A stretch of DNA of 13,324 bases from JBFWRK01 sp050248955 (GCA_050248955.1 JBFWRK010000042.1:1-13324), one strand, 5' to 3'. Shown: positions 1 through 7,172, counted from the stretch's first letter. Numbers and translations are program-made. Notes: generated from the letters alone by a model not told the origin.

Positions 1-112
1 GCGAGCTCCATCGTCCGGAACGGGCTCGAGGCGGTCACGGGCCGGGACCGTACCGCAGCTGTGCTCGATTACGGTTGCCGATGGTGATCCGTGGAGCACG
101 ACGGGGCGTCGC
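1..112. other. Left-edge sequence upstream of the first full gene
   Basis: No complete gene is visible here. On the + strand the frame beginning at base 1 stays open to a TGA at 85-87 and could be the last 28 codons of a gene lying mostly outside the window, but the residues (ending LDYGCRW) match nothing I recognise. The frame of the 113-865 gene is also open to the left edge without a credible ATG. The stretch therefore holds either a short 3' end of an upstream gene plus a promoter, or only control sequence. Confidence 0.3.
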
Positions 113-116
113 ATGA
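70..116 (+). promoter_or_regulatory. Possible -10 box and 11-codon upstream ORF
   Basis: TACGGT at 70-75 fits the actinobacterial TANNNT -10 pattern. An ATG lies 5 nt further on at 81 and opens an 11-codon frame (MVIRGARRGVA) whose TGA at 114-116 overlaps the ATG of the next gene at 113 (ATGA). The downstream gene has no visible Shine-Dalgarno, so translation could be coupled through this short frame. No good -35 hexamer is seen 16-18 nt upstream of the -10. The arrangement could be chance. Confidence 0.25.
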
Positions 117-865
117 CGCGGGGGTTCGAAGCCCTCGTCGACGTGCTCACGTCCGACCGCGATCCTGCGCGCTGGGCGGCACTGTTCGCGCCGGGGGCGC
201 GCCTCGTCGACCGCGCCTCGACCGGGCCGGACGCAGACGCGTCAGAGTGGCTCGCGGCGACACTCGCGCGCACCCCGTGCGTGACCTTCTCGTGCGAATG
301 GCGGATGACCGACGGCGCCGCCGGAGCGGCCTGGATGTGGTGCCATCTGCCCGATCCCGACGAGGCGGACATCAACTACGACGCCCCCTGCCTCTGGGTC
401 GCGTCGGCCCGCCGGGACGGGTTGCTCACGGGCGTCGAGCTCTTCGGCCCGTTCGGCACGTGGGACGAGACCGTGGCGGACTGGGAAGGAGCAGTCGGCG
501 AGACGAAGCCGCCGCCGCCCGATCCCGGGCTCCGTCCGCACGCGCCGTCCCACCCACCGTTGCCCTCGCCGGCGCCGGACCGCGCCATCCTCGAGGCGGT
601 CGCCGACGCACTCGTCACGGAGAACTGGCTCGACCTCGTTGCCTGGGGCGCGCGTTGGCACGATCACGCCGGCCACCCCATCGAGCGCTGGGCCGACGGT
701 CGCCGCTGCGAACGGACTCGCGTGCTCGGTGGCGCCAGGGCAGTGGTCCTGCTCGATCACGAACTACCGGCCGCGATCGTCGTGCACGTCGACGAGACCG
801 GTCGGCTGACCTTCCTCGATCACCTCTGTGACTGGTCGACCGCGACCGAGCCCCAGGAGGCGTGA
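113..865 (+). CDS. NTF2/SnoaL-like protein of unknown function
   Basis: This 250-residue soluble protein has no signal peptide or membrane segment. Residues 1-125 resemble the NTF2-like (SnoaL/ketosteroid isomerase-type) fold: a helical start (VDVLTSDRDPARWAALFAPGARLVD), then alternating strand-like segments with aromatic residues (CEWRMTD, AAWMWCHL, CLWVASARRDGLLTGVELFGPFGTW). A Pro-rich linker at about 132-155 joins it to a second half (158-241). That half again ends in strand-like segments (RAVVLLDHELPAAIVVHVD, RLTFLDHLCDW), so the protein may be two diverged NTF2-like modules in tandem. NTF2-like proteins are often small-molecule isomerases, hydratases or ligand-binding domains; no catalytic set can be assigned. 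ATG 113 is chosen because no better in-frame start is seen upstream; it has no clear ribosome site but overlaps the TGA of a short upstream frame. It ends 2 nt from the stop of the opposing SDR gene. That the gene is real is well supported; the fold is tentative. Confidence 0.7.
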   Translation: MTRGFEALVDVLTSDRDPARWAALFAPGARLVDRASTGPDADASEWLAATLARTPCVTFSCEWRMTDGAAGAAWMWCHLPDPDEADINYDAPCLWVASARRDGLLTGVELFGPFGTWDETVADWEGAVGETKPPPPDPGLRPHAPSHPPLPSPAPDRAILEAVADALVTENWLDLVAWGARWHDHAGHPIERWADGRRCERTRVLGGARAVVLLDHELPAAIVVHVDETGRLTFLDHLCDWSTATEPQEA

Positions 866-867
866 GC

Positions 868-1608
868 TCAGCGTCCCCCGCTGACGTCGAGCCGGCTCCC
901 GGTCACGTACGCGGACGCGTCCGACGCGAGCCAGATGATCGCCTCGGCGACCTCGTGGGCGGTGCCGGCGCGGCCGATCGGCACGCCGGGTGCCAGTCGT
1001 TCCAAGCGTCCCGGCGCGATGTCGTGGAACTCCGTCTCGATGAGCCCGAGGCTGACGCCGTTCACGCGGATGCCCAGCGCGGCGACCTCCCGGGCGAGGC
1101 CGATCGTCATCGTGTCGAGCGCGCCCTTCGTCGCCGCGTACGCGACCCACTCGCCGGCGCCGCCGAGCTCGGCAGCGCGTGACGAGACGTTGATGATCAC
1201 ACCACCGGAACCGCCGTGTTCGGTGGACATCCGCCGCACGGCCTCGCGGGCGCAGAGGAACGCACCGGTGACGTTCACGGCGAGCACGCGCTCCAGGCCC
1301 GCCGCGGTCACGTGCTCGACGGGTCCGAGGTCGCCGGCGATTCCGGCGTTGTTGACGAGCAGACCGACCCGCCCGAGCGCGACGTCGACCTCGGCGAAGA
1401 GCCGCACGACGTCGGCTTCGCTGGCGACATCGGCGCGCACGGCGATCGCCGTGCCGCCCGCGCTCGTGATCCGCCGGACGACGTCCTCGGCGGCCGCCTC
1501 GTCGCGGGCGTAGTTCACGCACACAGCGTCGCCACGGGACGCCGCGAGCAATGCAGTCGCAGCGCCGATGCCCCTGCTCGCTCCGGTGACGATCGTGACC
1601 CTCGACAT
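868..1608 (-). CDS. SDR-family NAD(P)-dependent oxidoreductase
   Basis: This 246-residue classical short-chain dehydrogenase/reductase would interconvert a carbonyl and an alcohol using NAD(H) or NADP(H) in the cytosol. It has the cofactor motif TGASRGIG (residues 8-15), the structural motif NNAG (86-89), the serine region NVSS (140-143) and the catalytic pair Tyr157/Lys161 in YAATK. It ends with the family-typical YVTGSRLDVSGGR. Length is normal. One oddity: the Pro-Gly motif after strand 6, usually RVNxVxPG, reads RVNGVSLG, so the Pro is replaced by Leu187. This FabG-like group is too broad to name a substrate. The ATG at 1608 is preferred over the in-frame ATG at 1620 because a TATGGT -10 box lies 7 nt before it, which would make the message leaderless. 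The gene diverges from the DNA glycosylase gene across 91 nt. Function class is firm, substrate unknown. Confidence 0.93.
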   Translation of the reverse strand: MSRVTIVTGASRGIGAATALLAASRGDAVCVNYARDEAAAEDVVRRITSAGGTAIAVRADVASEADVVRLFAEVDVALGRVGLLVNNAGIAGDLGPVEHVTAAGLERVLAVNVTGAFLCAREAVRRMSTEHGGSGGVIINVSSRAAELGGAGEWVAYAATKGALDTMTIGLAREVAALGIRVNGVSLGLIETEFHDIAPGRLERLAPGVPIGRAGTAHEVAEAIIWLASDASAYVTGSRLDVSGGR

Positions 1609-1621
1609 GGCTCCGACCATA
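1609..1621 (-). promoter_or_regulatory. Candidate leaderless -10 promoter of the SDR gene
   Basis: Read on the minus strand, TATGGT (1621 to 1616) matches the TANNNT -10 pattern and ends 7 nt before the ATG at 1608, the spacing expected when transcription starts at the start codon. No convincing -35 hexamer is seen 16-18 nt further upstream. It supports 1608 over 1620 as the start, because the ATG at 1620 lies inside this box. Confidence 0.4.
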
Positions 1622-1663
1622 CGTTCCAGGCGCGCTCGATCCGCGGCCGCCGGCGGAAGGTCA

Positions 1664-1692
1664 CTGACACGCCGCGCCGACGGACGTAGCCT
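1664..1692 (+). promoter_or_regulatory. Candidate leaderless promoter of the glycosylase gene
   Basis: CTGACA at 1664-1669 differs from TTGACA at one base. After a 17-nt spacer comes TAGCCT at 1687-1692, which fits TANNNT. The GTG start at 1700 follows after 7 nt, where transcription would be expected to begin. This is the best-formed promoter in the window, and it agrees with the absence of a Shine-Dalgarno sequence. Confidence 0.5.
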
Positions 1693-1699
1693 TGATGTC

Positions 1700-2617
1700 G
1701 TGCCGGAGGGAGACACGATCTACCGAGCCGCCGCCGCGTTGCGCATCGCGCTCGTCGGTCAGCCGCTGGTCAACGTGGAGGCACGCCGCCTGGTCGGGCC
1801 GCTGCCAGAGCCCGGGCGCGTCATCGAAACCGTCGACAGTCACGGCAAGCACCTCGAGCTCACCTGGGACGACGGCCTCGTCCTGCACACGCACATGCGA
1901 ATGACGGGCTCGTGGCACCTGTACCGGCCGGGTGAACGGTGGCGGAAGAGCTCGCAACAAGCGCGGGTGACCATCGAGGTCCCCGACTGGGTCGCGGTGT
2001 GCTTCAACGCGCCGGTCGTCGAGACCTACCGGCAGGCGGATCGTCGGCGGCATCCCGGCATGGGCGCGCTCGGTCCCGACCTCTGCGGCGACGACCCGGA
2101 CCTCGCCGAGTGCCTGCGGCGGCTCTCGTTCTACGAAGACCCGGCCGCACCGATCCACGAGGTCCTCCTCGACCAGCGGATCGCCTGCGGGGTCGGCAAC
2201 GTCTACAAGTCGGAGGTCCTCTTCGCCTGCGCGACGAGTCCGTTCGCCCCGCTCGACATGCTGAGCAATGCCGAGCGGTGGGCTCTGTTGGAGACGTCGT
2301 CGCTCCTGCTCCGGGCGAACCTGCAGCACGCCGGCCGGATCACGACGACGAGCGCGCCCGGCGGCCTCGCCGTGTACGGGCGGACCGGCAAGCCGTGCCT
2401 CCGCTGCGGCACTGCCGTGCGGGCCGGGCGGTTCGGCGAGCATGCCCGCACCACGTACTGGTGCCCGGTGTGCCAGCCCGACGTGGCCCGGCACGATCGC
2501 GAGCGCGTCGAGGCCCGGCACGAGCCCCGGCCCGCTGCGGCCCGACACGATCCCCCGCCGGGCACCCACGGAGCCCTGCGCACCCGCCGCAGCGTCCCGG
2601 GCAGCCGCCCTCACTGA
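1700..2617 (+). CDS. nei: Fpg/Nei-family DNA glycosylase (endonuclease VIII-like)
   Basis: This 305-residue base-excision repair enzyme would remove oxidised bases from DNA and cut the strand by its AP-lyase activity. After initiator removal the catalytic N-terminus is Pro2-Glu3 in PEGDTIYRA, the signature of the Nei/Nei2 branch. The conserved Lys50 sits in SHGKHLEL, followed by HTHMRMTG (63-70). The DNA-contacting GVGNVYKSE is at 164-172. A C-terminal zinc finger uses Cys233, Cys236, Cys255 and Cys258 (CLRC...CPVC) with Arg250 nearby. The GTG at 1700 is fixed by the need for Pro-Glu at the N-terminus; the frame continues upstream only without family similarity. About 45 residues after the zinc finger form a His/Arg/Pro-rich tail not normal for the family, probably disordered. 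Its promoter appears leaderless, and a hairpin follows 7 nt after the stop. Whether it prefers oxidised pyrimidines or purines cannot be read from the sequence. Confidence 0.92.
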   Translation: MPEGDTIYRAAAALRIALVGQPLVNVEARRLVGPLPEPGRVIETVDSHGKHLELTWDDGLVLHTHMRMTGSWHLYRPGERWRKSSQQARVTIEVPDWVAVCFNAPVVETYRQADRRRHPGMGALGPDLCGDDPDLAECLRRLSFYEDPAAPIHEVLLDQRIACGVGNVYKSEVLFACATSPFAPLDMLSNAERWALLETSSLLLRANLQHAGRITTTSAPGGLAVYGRTGKPCLRCGTAVRAGRFGEHARTTYWCPVCQPDVARHDRERVEARHEPRPAAARHDPPPGTHGALRTRRSVPGSRPH

Positions 2618-2623
2618 TCGTGC

Positions 2624-2650
2624 GCTCGGCTGCGGATGGCGCAACCGAGC
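2624..2650 (+). terminator. Hairpin terminator between convergent genes
   Basis: GCTCGGCTGCG (2624-2634) and CGCAACCGAGC (2640-2650) form an 11-bp stem with one C-A mismatch and a 5-nt loop (GATGG). It begins 7 nt after the glycosylase stop. No T-tract follows, which is common for hairpin terminators in high-GC actinobacteria. The gap is convergent, so the same stem (mismatch G-T on the other strand) may also stop transcription from the ABC exporter operon, whose last stop is 63 nt away. Confidence 0.6.
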
Positions 2651-2713
2651 AAGCAAGACGGTCGGGGGTGGGGCGGTGCTCGAGCCGGAGGACGAACGTC
2701 GGGCCGGTCCTGC

Positions 2714-5260
2714 TCAGGTCGTCGCGATGGCTTCGAGGACGTCCATCTTGGACGCTTTGCGTGCCGGCCACCAGGCGGCGGCGAGTCCGGCGAAGATCGC
2801 GCCGAGCACGATCACGACGATGAGCGTGTACGGGACGGTGACGCCGTTGATCACCGTGTCCGGCACGGCCGTCGCGAGCAGCGCGCCGAGCACGGTGCCG
2901 AGCACGAGACCGAGCACCGCACCGAACACCGACACGATCACCGCCTCCCACCGGACCATGCGTCTCGTCTGGCGGCGGGTCATGCCCACCGCACGCATCA
3001 GCCCGAGCTCACGGGTCCGCTCGTACACCGACAGCGCCAACGTGATGGCGATGCCGAGCACCGCGATCAGGATCGCGAACACGAGGAGCACCGAGATCAC
3101 CGACAGCAGCTGGTCGATCTGACCTTCCTGGTCCCGGCGGAACTCGGCCTGATCCTGCAGCTTCGTCTGCGGGAAGTCGGCGAGCACCGACTCGATCGCA
3201 GCTCGGCCGGCCGCCGGCTCGACGCCGTCGGCGAGCTTGGCGAGCACGAAGAAGTCTCGCGGCGGCTGGGTGCTCACCTGCTCGAGCGTGTCGACCGAGA
3301 TCAACCAGTTGCCGGCGAGCGACGCGTCCTCGTAGATGCCGACCACCTTCAGCGAGCCGGTCACCCCGTTGAGGTACGTGACGTCGATGCTGTCGCCGAC
3401 ACCGACGCCGAGATCCTCGGCCGGATCCTTGTGCAGCATCACCGTGTCCACGGTGAGGTCGTCGACGCTTCCCGCCGTCACGTCGAGGTCGACGAGCTCG
3501 CCGAACGAGGCGCCATTCACCACGCCCAGGGCCTTCTGGTCGCCACCGACCTCGGCCTGGATGCCGCGTACCGGGCTGACGGCGCCGAGCTCGGGGAGCC
3601 CGGTGAGCGTGTCGGCCAACGTCGGTGGGAGGCCCTGGAACGACTCGTCGGTCAGGATGTAGTCGGCCTTCACGGCCTTCTCGAGCGTGTCGGAGAAGGT
3701 CGCCTTGAGCGAGGTCGCGAAGACCGCAGCGACGCTGACGAGCGCGACGCCGATCATCAGCGCGGACGCGGTCGACGCTGTCCGCCGCGGGTTCCGTGCA
3801 GCGTTCTCACGTGCCAGGTGACCCGGCGTCTTCAGCAGCTTGTCGATCGGCCAGCCGAGCAGGCGGGCGACCGGACGGGCGAAGGCGCCGGACAGGCTCG
3901 CGATGCCGAGGAAGAGCAGCAGGACGCCGATCGCCATGAGGGCGATCGTGCCGGCGGTGCCGCCCGGCCGTGCGAAGAGCCCCAGCAGGAACAGCACGCC
4001 GCCGACGACGGTCACGATGGTGCCGAGGATCTTCCGGCGACCCGACGTGAGCGCGGCGAACCCGACCTCCGGCCGCATCGCGGCCACCGGTGGGACGCGG
4101 GCGGCGCGCCGGGCCGGTACGAGTACGGAGACGAGCGTGATGCCGACGCCGACGAGGATCGCGGCGAGCACGGTGCGTGGCGCCATGATGATGTCGGCCG
4201 CCGGGAACCCGGCGCCGGCAGCGTTGAACAACGCGATGATGCCCTTGGCGACGATCACGCCGGCACCGATGCCGAGGATCGTCGCGAGGACCGAGATCAT
4301 CAGCGCTTCGGCGAGCACCATCCGGCGCACCTGGCGACCCGACGCACCGATCGCCCGGAGCAGCGCGAGCTCCTGGAGCCGCTGGCCGATCGTGATCGCG
4401 AAGACGTTGTTGATGATGAACGCGCTCACGAACGCCGTGACGAAGGCGAACGCGAGCAGGCCGTTGCCGAAGATCCCGATGAACTGGTTGACACTGTCCG
4501 ATGCCTCGTCGGCGACCTGCTGTCCCGTGATCACCTCGGTGCGTTCCGGCAATGCCGCGGCGACCGCCGCCTGCACCTGAGCCGGATCAGCGCCTTCGGC
4601 GACGCCGATGTCGATCGTGTCGAAGAAGCCCTTCGAGTCGAGCACCTCCTGTGCCGTCGCGTCGTCGAACGCGGCGAGCGTCGCGCCGGCGAAGCCCTTC
4701 GCGTCGCCGAGGCCGATGAGGCCGACGAGCTCGAACTGGCGGGTGCCGCTGTCGGTGATCACGGTCACGGTGTCGCCGATCGTGAAGTCGGCGCGATCGG
4801 CGGTTGCGGCGTCGATCGCCACCTGACCGGCACCGTTCGGTGCTGACCCCTCGCGGAGCGTCACACCGCTCAACCCGTTCGGGCCGGACCACGAGACCCC
4901 GAGCGTGGGAGCCCCCTGGGTCGTGATGATGTCACCGTCGGCATCGACGATCTGCGCGTAGCGCGAGAGCGAGGGCTCGACCGTCTCGACGCCTTCGATC
5001 GAGGCCACCGTGTCGACGATGCTCGCCGGGACCGGATCTCTGGCCGACTGCGCGCCGGCGTCGAAGGCCTGCGCGCTGCGCACCTCGAGATCGACGTCCT
5101 TCGTGATGTCGCTGAACAGGCTGTCGAAGGTGTTGCGGAGGCTGTCGGCGAGGATGAACGAGCCCGAGACGAAGGCGACGCCGAGCAAGATGGCGAGGCC
5201 GATGATGATGAAGCGGGCCTTGCGCGCGAGCACGCTTCTCCTGGTGATGGTGCCGATCAT
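2714..5260 (-). CDS. ABC transporter permease, two-module FtsX/MacB type
   Basis: This 848-residue inner-membrane permease would work with the ATPase encoded just upstream. An N-terminal membrane helix (about 17-38) leads into a long extracytoplasmic region (about 40-255) resembling the MacB periplasmic core domain. The first FtsX domain follows, with helices near 265-290, 318-345 and 363-383. Further hydrophobic segments lie at about 411-430 and 437-457, and a short helix at 499-516 precedes a second extracytoplasmic region (about 520-710). The second FtsX domain has helices near 717-743, 773-797 and 810-832. Each FtsX domain carries the cytoplasmic motif after its first helix (LQELALLRAIGAS, TRELGLMRAVGM). 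Such type VII exporters act by mechanotransmission on lipids, lipoproteins, peptides or cell-wall enzymes; the substrate is unknown. ATG 5260 lies 5 nt after the ATPase stop, so translation is probably coupled. The length is usual for actinobacterial duplicated-FtsX permeases. Confidence 0.92.
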   Translation of the reverse strand: MIGTITRRSVLARKARFIIIGLAILLGVAFVSGSFILADSLRNTFDSLFSDITKDVDLEVRSAQAFDAGAQSARDPVPASIVDTVASIEGVETVEPSLSRYAQIVDADGDIITTQGAPTLGVSWSGPNGLSGVTLREGSAPNGAGQVAIDAATADRADFTIGDTVTVITDSGTRQFELVGLIGLGDAKGFAGATLAAFDDATAQEVLDSKGFFDTIDIGVAEGADPAQVQAAVAAALPERTEVITGQQVADEASDSVNQFIGIFGNGLLAFAFVTAFVSAFIINNVFAITIGQRLQELALLRAIGASGRQVRRMVLAEALMISVLATILGIGAGVIVAKGIIALFNAAGAGFPAADIIMAPRTVLAAILVGVGITLVSVLVPARRAARVPPVAAMRPEVGFAALTSGRRKILGTIVTVVGGVLFLLGLFARPGGTAGTIALMAIGVLLLFLGIASLSGAFARPVARLLGWPIDKLLKTPGHLARENAARNPRRTASTASALMIGVALVSVAAVFATSLKATFSDTLEKAVKADYILTDESFQGLPPTLADTLTGLPELGAVSPVRGIQAEVGGDQKALGVVNGASFGELVDLDVTAGSVDDLTVDTVMLHKDPAEDLGVGVGDSIDVTYLNGVTGSLKVVGIYEDASLAGNWLISVDTLEQVSTQPPRDFFVLAKLADGVEPAAGRAAIESVLADFPQTKLQDQAEFRRDQEGQIDQLLSVISVLLVFAILIAVLGIAITLALSVYERTRELGLMRAVGMTRRQTRRMVRWEAVIVSVFGAVLGLVLGTVLGALLATAVPDTVINGVTVPYTLIVVIVLGAIFAGLAAAWWPARKASKMDVLEAIATT

Positions 5261-5265
5261 CTGGG

Positions 5266-6012
5266 TCAGTCCCCGAACCGCTTCATCCGGTCGAGCACGT
5301 GCTCGGCCGTCGGGTCAGCCATCTCGTCGACGACCTTGCCGTCGTTGAGGAAGATCACGCGATCGGCGTAGCTCGCGGCACCGGGATCGTGGGTCACCAT
5401 CACGATCGTCTGGCCGAGCTCGTTGACAGCGCGGCGCATGAAGTCGAGGATCTCGGCGCCGGTCCGGCTGTCGAGGTTGCCGGTGGGCTCGTCGGCGAAG
5501 ATGATCTTCGGCCGGCTCGCGAGCGCCCTGGCGACTGCGACGCGCTGCTGCTGGCCGCCGGAGAGCTCGCTCGGGCGGTGCTTCAGACGGTTGCGCAGCC
5601 CGACCGTGTCGATGACCTGGTCGACCCACGCCTTGTCGCCGTCCCTGCCGCCGAGCGCGAGCGGCAGCGTGATGTTCTCGTAGGCGGTCAGCGTCGGTAC
5701 GAGGTTGTACGCCTGGAACACGAAGCCGACCTGCTCGCGGCGCAGCTCGGTGAGCTGCTTGTCGTTCAACGTCGCGAGATACGTCTCGCCGATGAACACC
5801 GCGCCACTCGTGAGCGTGTCGAGTCCGGCGAGGCAGTGCATCAACGTGGACTTCCCCGATCCGGAAGGTCCCATGATGGCGGAGAAGCGCGATGGCTCGA
5901 ACGTGACCGTGACGCCGTCGAGGGCGCGGACCTCGCTGTCACCAGATCCGTAGATCTTCATCGCATCGACGGCGCCGGCAGCGGCCATCTGGGGAGGGGC
6001 AGTCAGACTCAT
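5266..6012 (-). CDS. ABC transporter ATP-binding protein (MacB/LolD type)
   Basis: This 248-residue cytosolic ATPase would power the FtsX-like permease encoded 5 nt downstream. All nucleotide-binding motifs are intact: Walker A GPSGSGKST (48-56), Q-loop Gln100 (FVFQ), signature LSGGQQQR (150-157), Walker B IIFADEP (170-176) with catalytic Glu175, D-loop GNLDS (178-182) and switch His208 (VTHD). The sequence AYNLVPTLTAYENI is typical of the MacB/LolD/FtsE branch of exporters. The ATG at 6012 is preceded by only a weak ribosome-site-like GGGGA. Upstream, TACAAC ends 7 nt before the ATG and could be a degenerate leaderless -10 box, but no -35 fits well. The gene diverges from the reductase gene at 6151. 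Substrate cannot be inferred. Confidence 0.95.
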   Translation of the reverse strand: MSLTAPPQMAAAGAVDAMKIYGSGDSEVRALDGVTVTFEPSRFSAIMGPSGSGKSTLMHCLAGLDTLTSGAVFIGETYLATLNDKQLTELRREQVGFVFQAYNLVPTLTAYENITLPLALGGRDGDKAWVDQVIDTVGLRNRLKHRPSELSGGQQQRVAVARALASRPKIIFADEPTGNLDSRTGAEILDFMRRAVNELGQTIVMVTHDPGAASYADRVIFLNDGKVVDEMADPTAEHVLDRMKRFGD

Positions 6013-6140
6013 GGTCCCCGTTGTATCGCGCCTCGGTCCCCGCCCCGTCAGCTTTCCGGCTGATGAGGGTCCGCCGCTCGGAGGACCGTCATACTGGAAC
6101 CCTTGCGCCGCCTGGCCGGGAGGCGCGTCCGAGCAGCTCC

Positions 6141-6146
6141 GAGGTG
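6141..6146 (+). promoter_or_regulatory. Ribosome binding site of the AcuI-like reductase
   Basis: GAGGTG lies 4 nt before the ATG at 6151. It is one of the few clear Shine-Dalgarno sequences in the window, so this message should have a 5' leader, unlike several neighbours. A possible -10-like CATACT at 6090-6095 lies upstream, without a good -35. Confidence 0.5.
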
Positions 6147-6150
6147 ACAC

Positions 6151-7152
6151 ATGGCATCGTTCCCAGCGTTCGTCGTCGACCGACCGGAGAGCGGTTGGAC
6201 GCGATCGGTGACGTCGATGTCGACCGACGACCTCCCGCCGGGCGACGTGCTGGTGCGCGTCGAGTGGTCGGGCATCAACTACAAGGACGCCCTCGCGAGC
6301 AGCGAGAACGGCCGCGTCGCGCGGATCTCGCCGCTCGTTCCGGGCATCGATCTCGCGGGCGAGATCGTCGAGTCCTCCGTCGCTGATCTCTCGCCCGGTG
6401 ATCAGGTCATCGTCCATGGCTACGACCTCGGGGTCGCCCACCACGGGGGCTTTGCCGGCATGGCCCGCGTGCCGGCCGGGTGGGTCGTCCCGCTTCCCGC
6501 CGGGTTGACGCCGAGAGCGGCGATGACCGTCGGCACTGCCGGCTTCACGGCGGCGATGTCCGTGGACGCGCTCGAGCGGGCAGGGCTCACGCCGGGGGCC
6601 GGCCCCGTGCTCGTGACCGGCGCGACGGGCGGCGTCGGCTCGATCGCCGTCGGGATCCTCGGCGCTCGGGGCCACCACGTCGTCGCGAGCACGGGCAAGA
6701 GCTCGGCGACCGATTGGTTGCACGCGCTCGGAGCGCGCGAGGTCATCGGGCGGGAGGAGACGTCCGCGGAGTCGAAGCGTCCGCTCGAGTCGGAACGCTG
6801 GGCCGGCGCCGTCGACTGCGTCGGCGGAGCGACGCTCGCCTACATCCTGCGCACGCTGCGCTACGGCGGCGCCGTCGCCGCGAGCGGTGTCACCGGTGGG
6901 GGAGACCTCCCGACGACGGTGTTCCCGTTCATCCTCCGCGGCGTGAGCCTGCTCGGCATCGACAGCGTGCAGCTCGCGCTGCCCGAACGCCGCGCGCTGT
7001 GGGAGCGCATCGCCGGTGACCTCCGCCCGCCGCAGCTGGACGCCGACGACGCGGAGGTGGTCGGGCTCGGCCAGCTCGTGCCCGCACTCGAGCGGATCCT
7101 CGCCGGGGGCATGACCGGGCGCGTGCTCGTCGATCCGTGGGCCGCCGGCTGA
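6151..7152 (+). CDS. acuI: YhdH/AcuI-type acryloyl-CoA reductase-like MDR protein
   Basis: This 333-residue zinc-free medium-chain dehydrogenase/reductase belongs to the YhdH/AcuI family, whose studied members reduce acryloyl-CoA to propionyl-CoA with NADPH, removing a toxic electrophile. Family-specific stretches are NYKDALA (43-49), VPGIDLAG (63-70), GDQVIVHGYDLGVAHHGGFA (83-102), VGTAGFTAAM (127-136) and the nucleotide-binding TGATGGVGS (156-164), followed by VVASTGK. The FPFILRGVSLLGIDS stretch (258-272) and C-terminal MTGRVLVD also fit. No structural zinc cysteine cluster is present, as expected. Length equals the family norm. A Shine-Dalgarno sequence confirms the start. The gene stands alone, divergent from the ABC exporter and convergent with the response regulator gene, so context adds nothing on substrate; a generic quinone or enoyl reductase role remains possible. 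Confidence 0.9.
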   Translation: MASFPAFVVDRPESGWTRSVTSMSTDDLPPGDVLVRVEWSGINYKDALASSENGRVARISPLVPGIDLAGEIVESSVADLSPGDQVIVHGYDLGVAHHGGFAGMARVPAGWVVPLPAGLTPRAAMTVGTAGFTAAMSVDALERAGLTPGAGPVLVTGATGGVGSIAVGILGARGHHVVASTGKSSATDWLHALGAREVIGREETSAESKRPLESERWAGAVDCVGGATLAYILRTLRYGGAVAASGVTGGGDLPTTVFPFILRGVSLLGIDSVQLALPERRALWERIAGDLRPPQLDADDAEVVGLGQLVPALERILAGGMTGRVLVDPWAAG

Positions 7153-7172
7153 CCGACGATCCCGTCGGGATC
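7153..7172. terminator. Compact hairpin between convergent genes
   Basis: The 18-nt gap between the stops of the reductase (+) and the response regulator (-) can form either of two overlapping perfect 6-bp hairpins: CCGACG/CGTCGG (7153-7158 with 7163-7168, loop ATCC) or GATCCC/GGGATC (7158-7163 with 7167-7172, loop GTC). The first begins immediately after the reductase stop. It is a plausible bidirectional terminator, though the stems are short and no T-tract follows. Confidence 0.4.

Noticed and set aside
91..831. A 246-codon + frame overlapping the NTF2-like gene in another register
   Set aside because: It is almost entirely Arg/Ala/Gly/Pro with no fold-like pattern; the frame starting at 113 has normal composition and aromatic spacing.
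889..898. Perfect 10-bp palindrome GAGCCGGCTC near the SDR 3' end
   Set aside because: It lies inside the conserved C-terminal coding region, has no loop for an RNA hairpin, and is expected by chance at this G+C content.
2636..4846. A 736-codon open frame on the + strand opposite the permease
   Set aside because: Its residues are dominated by Arg, Asp, Glu, Gly and His with no domain, as expected from reading a high-GC gene backwards, while the minus-strand frame encodes a coherent two-module FtsX permease.
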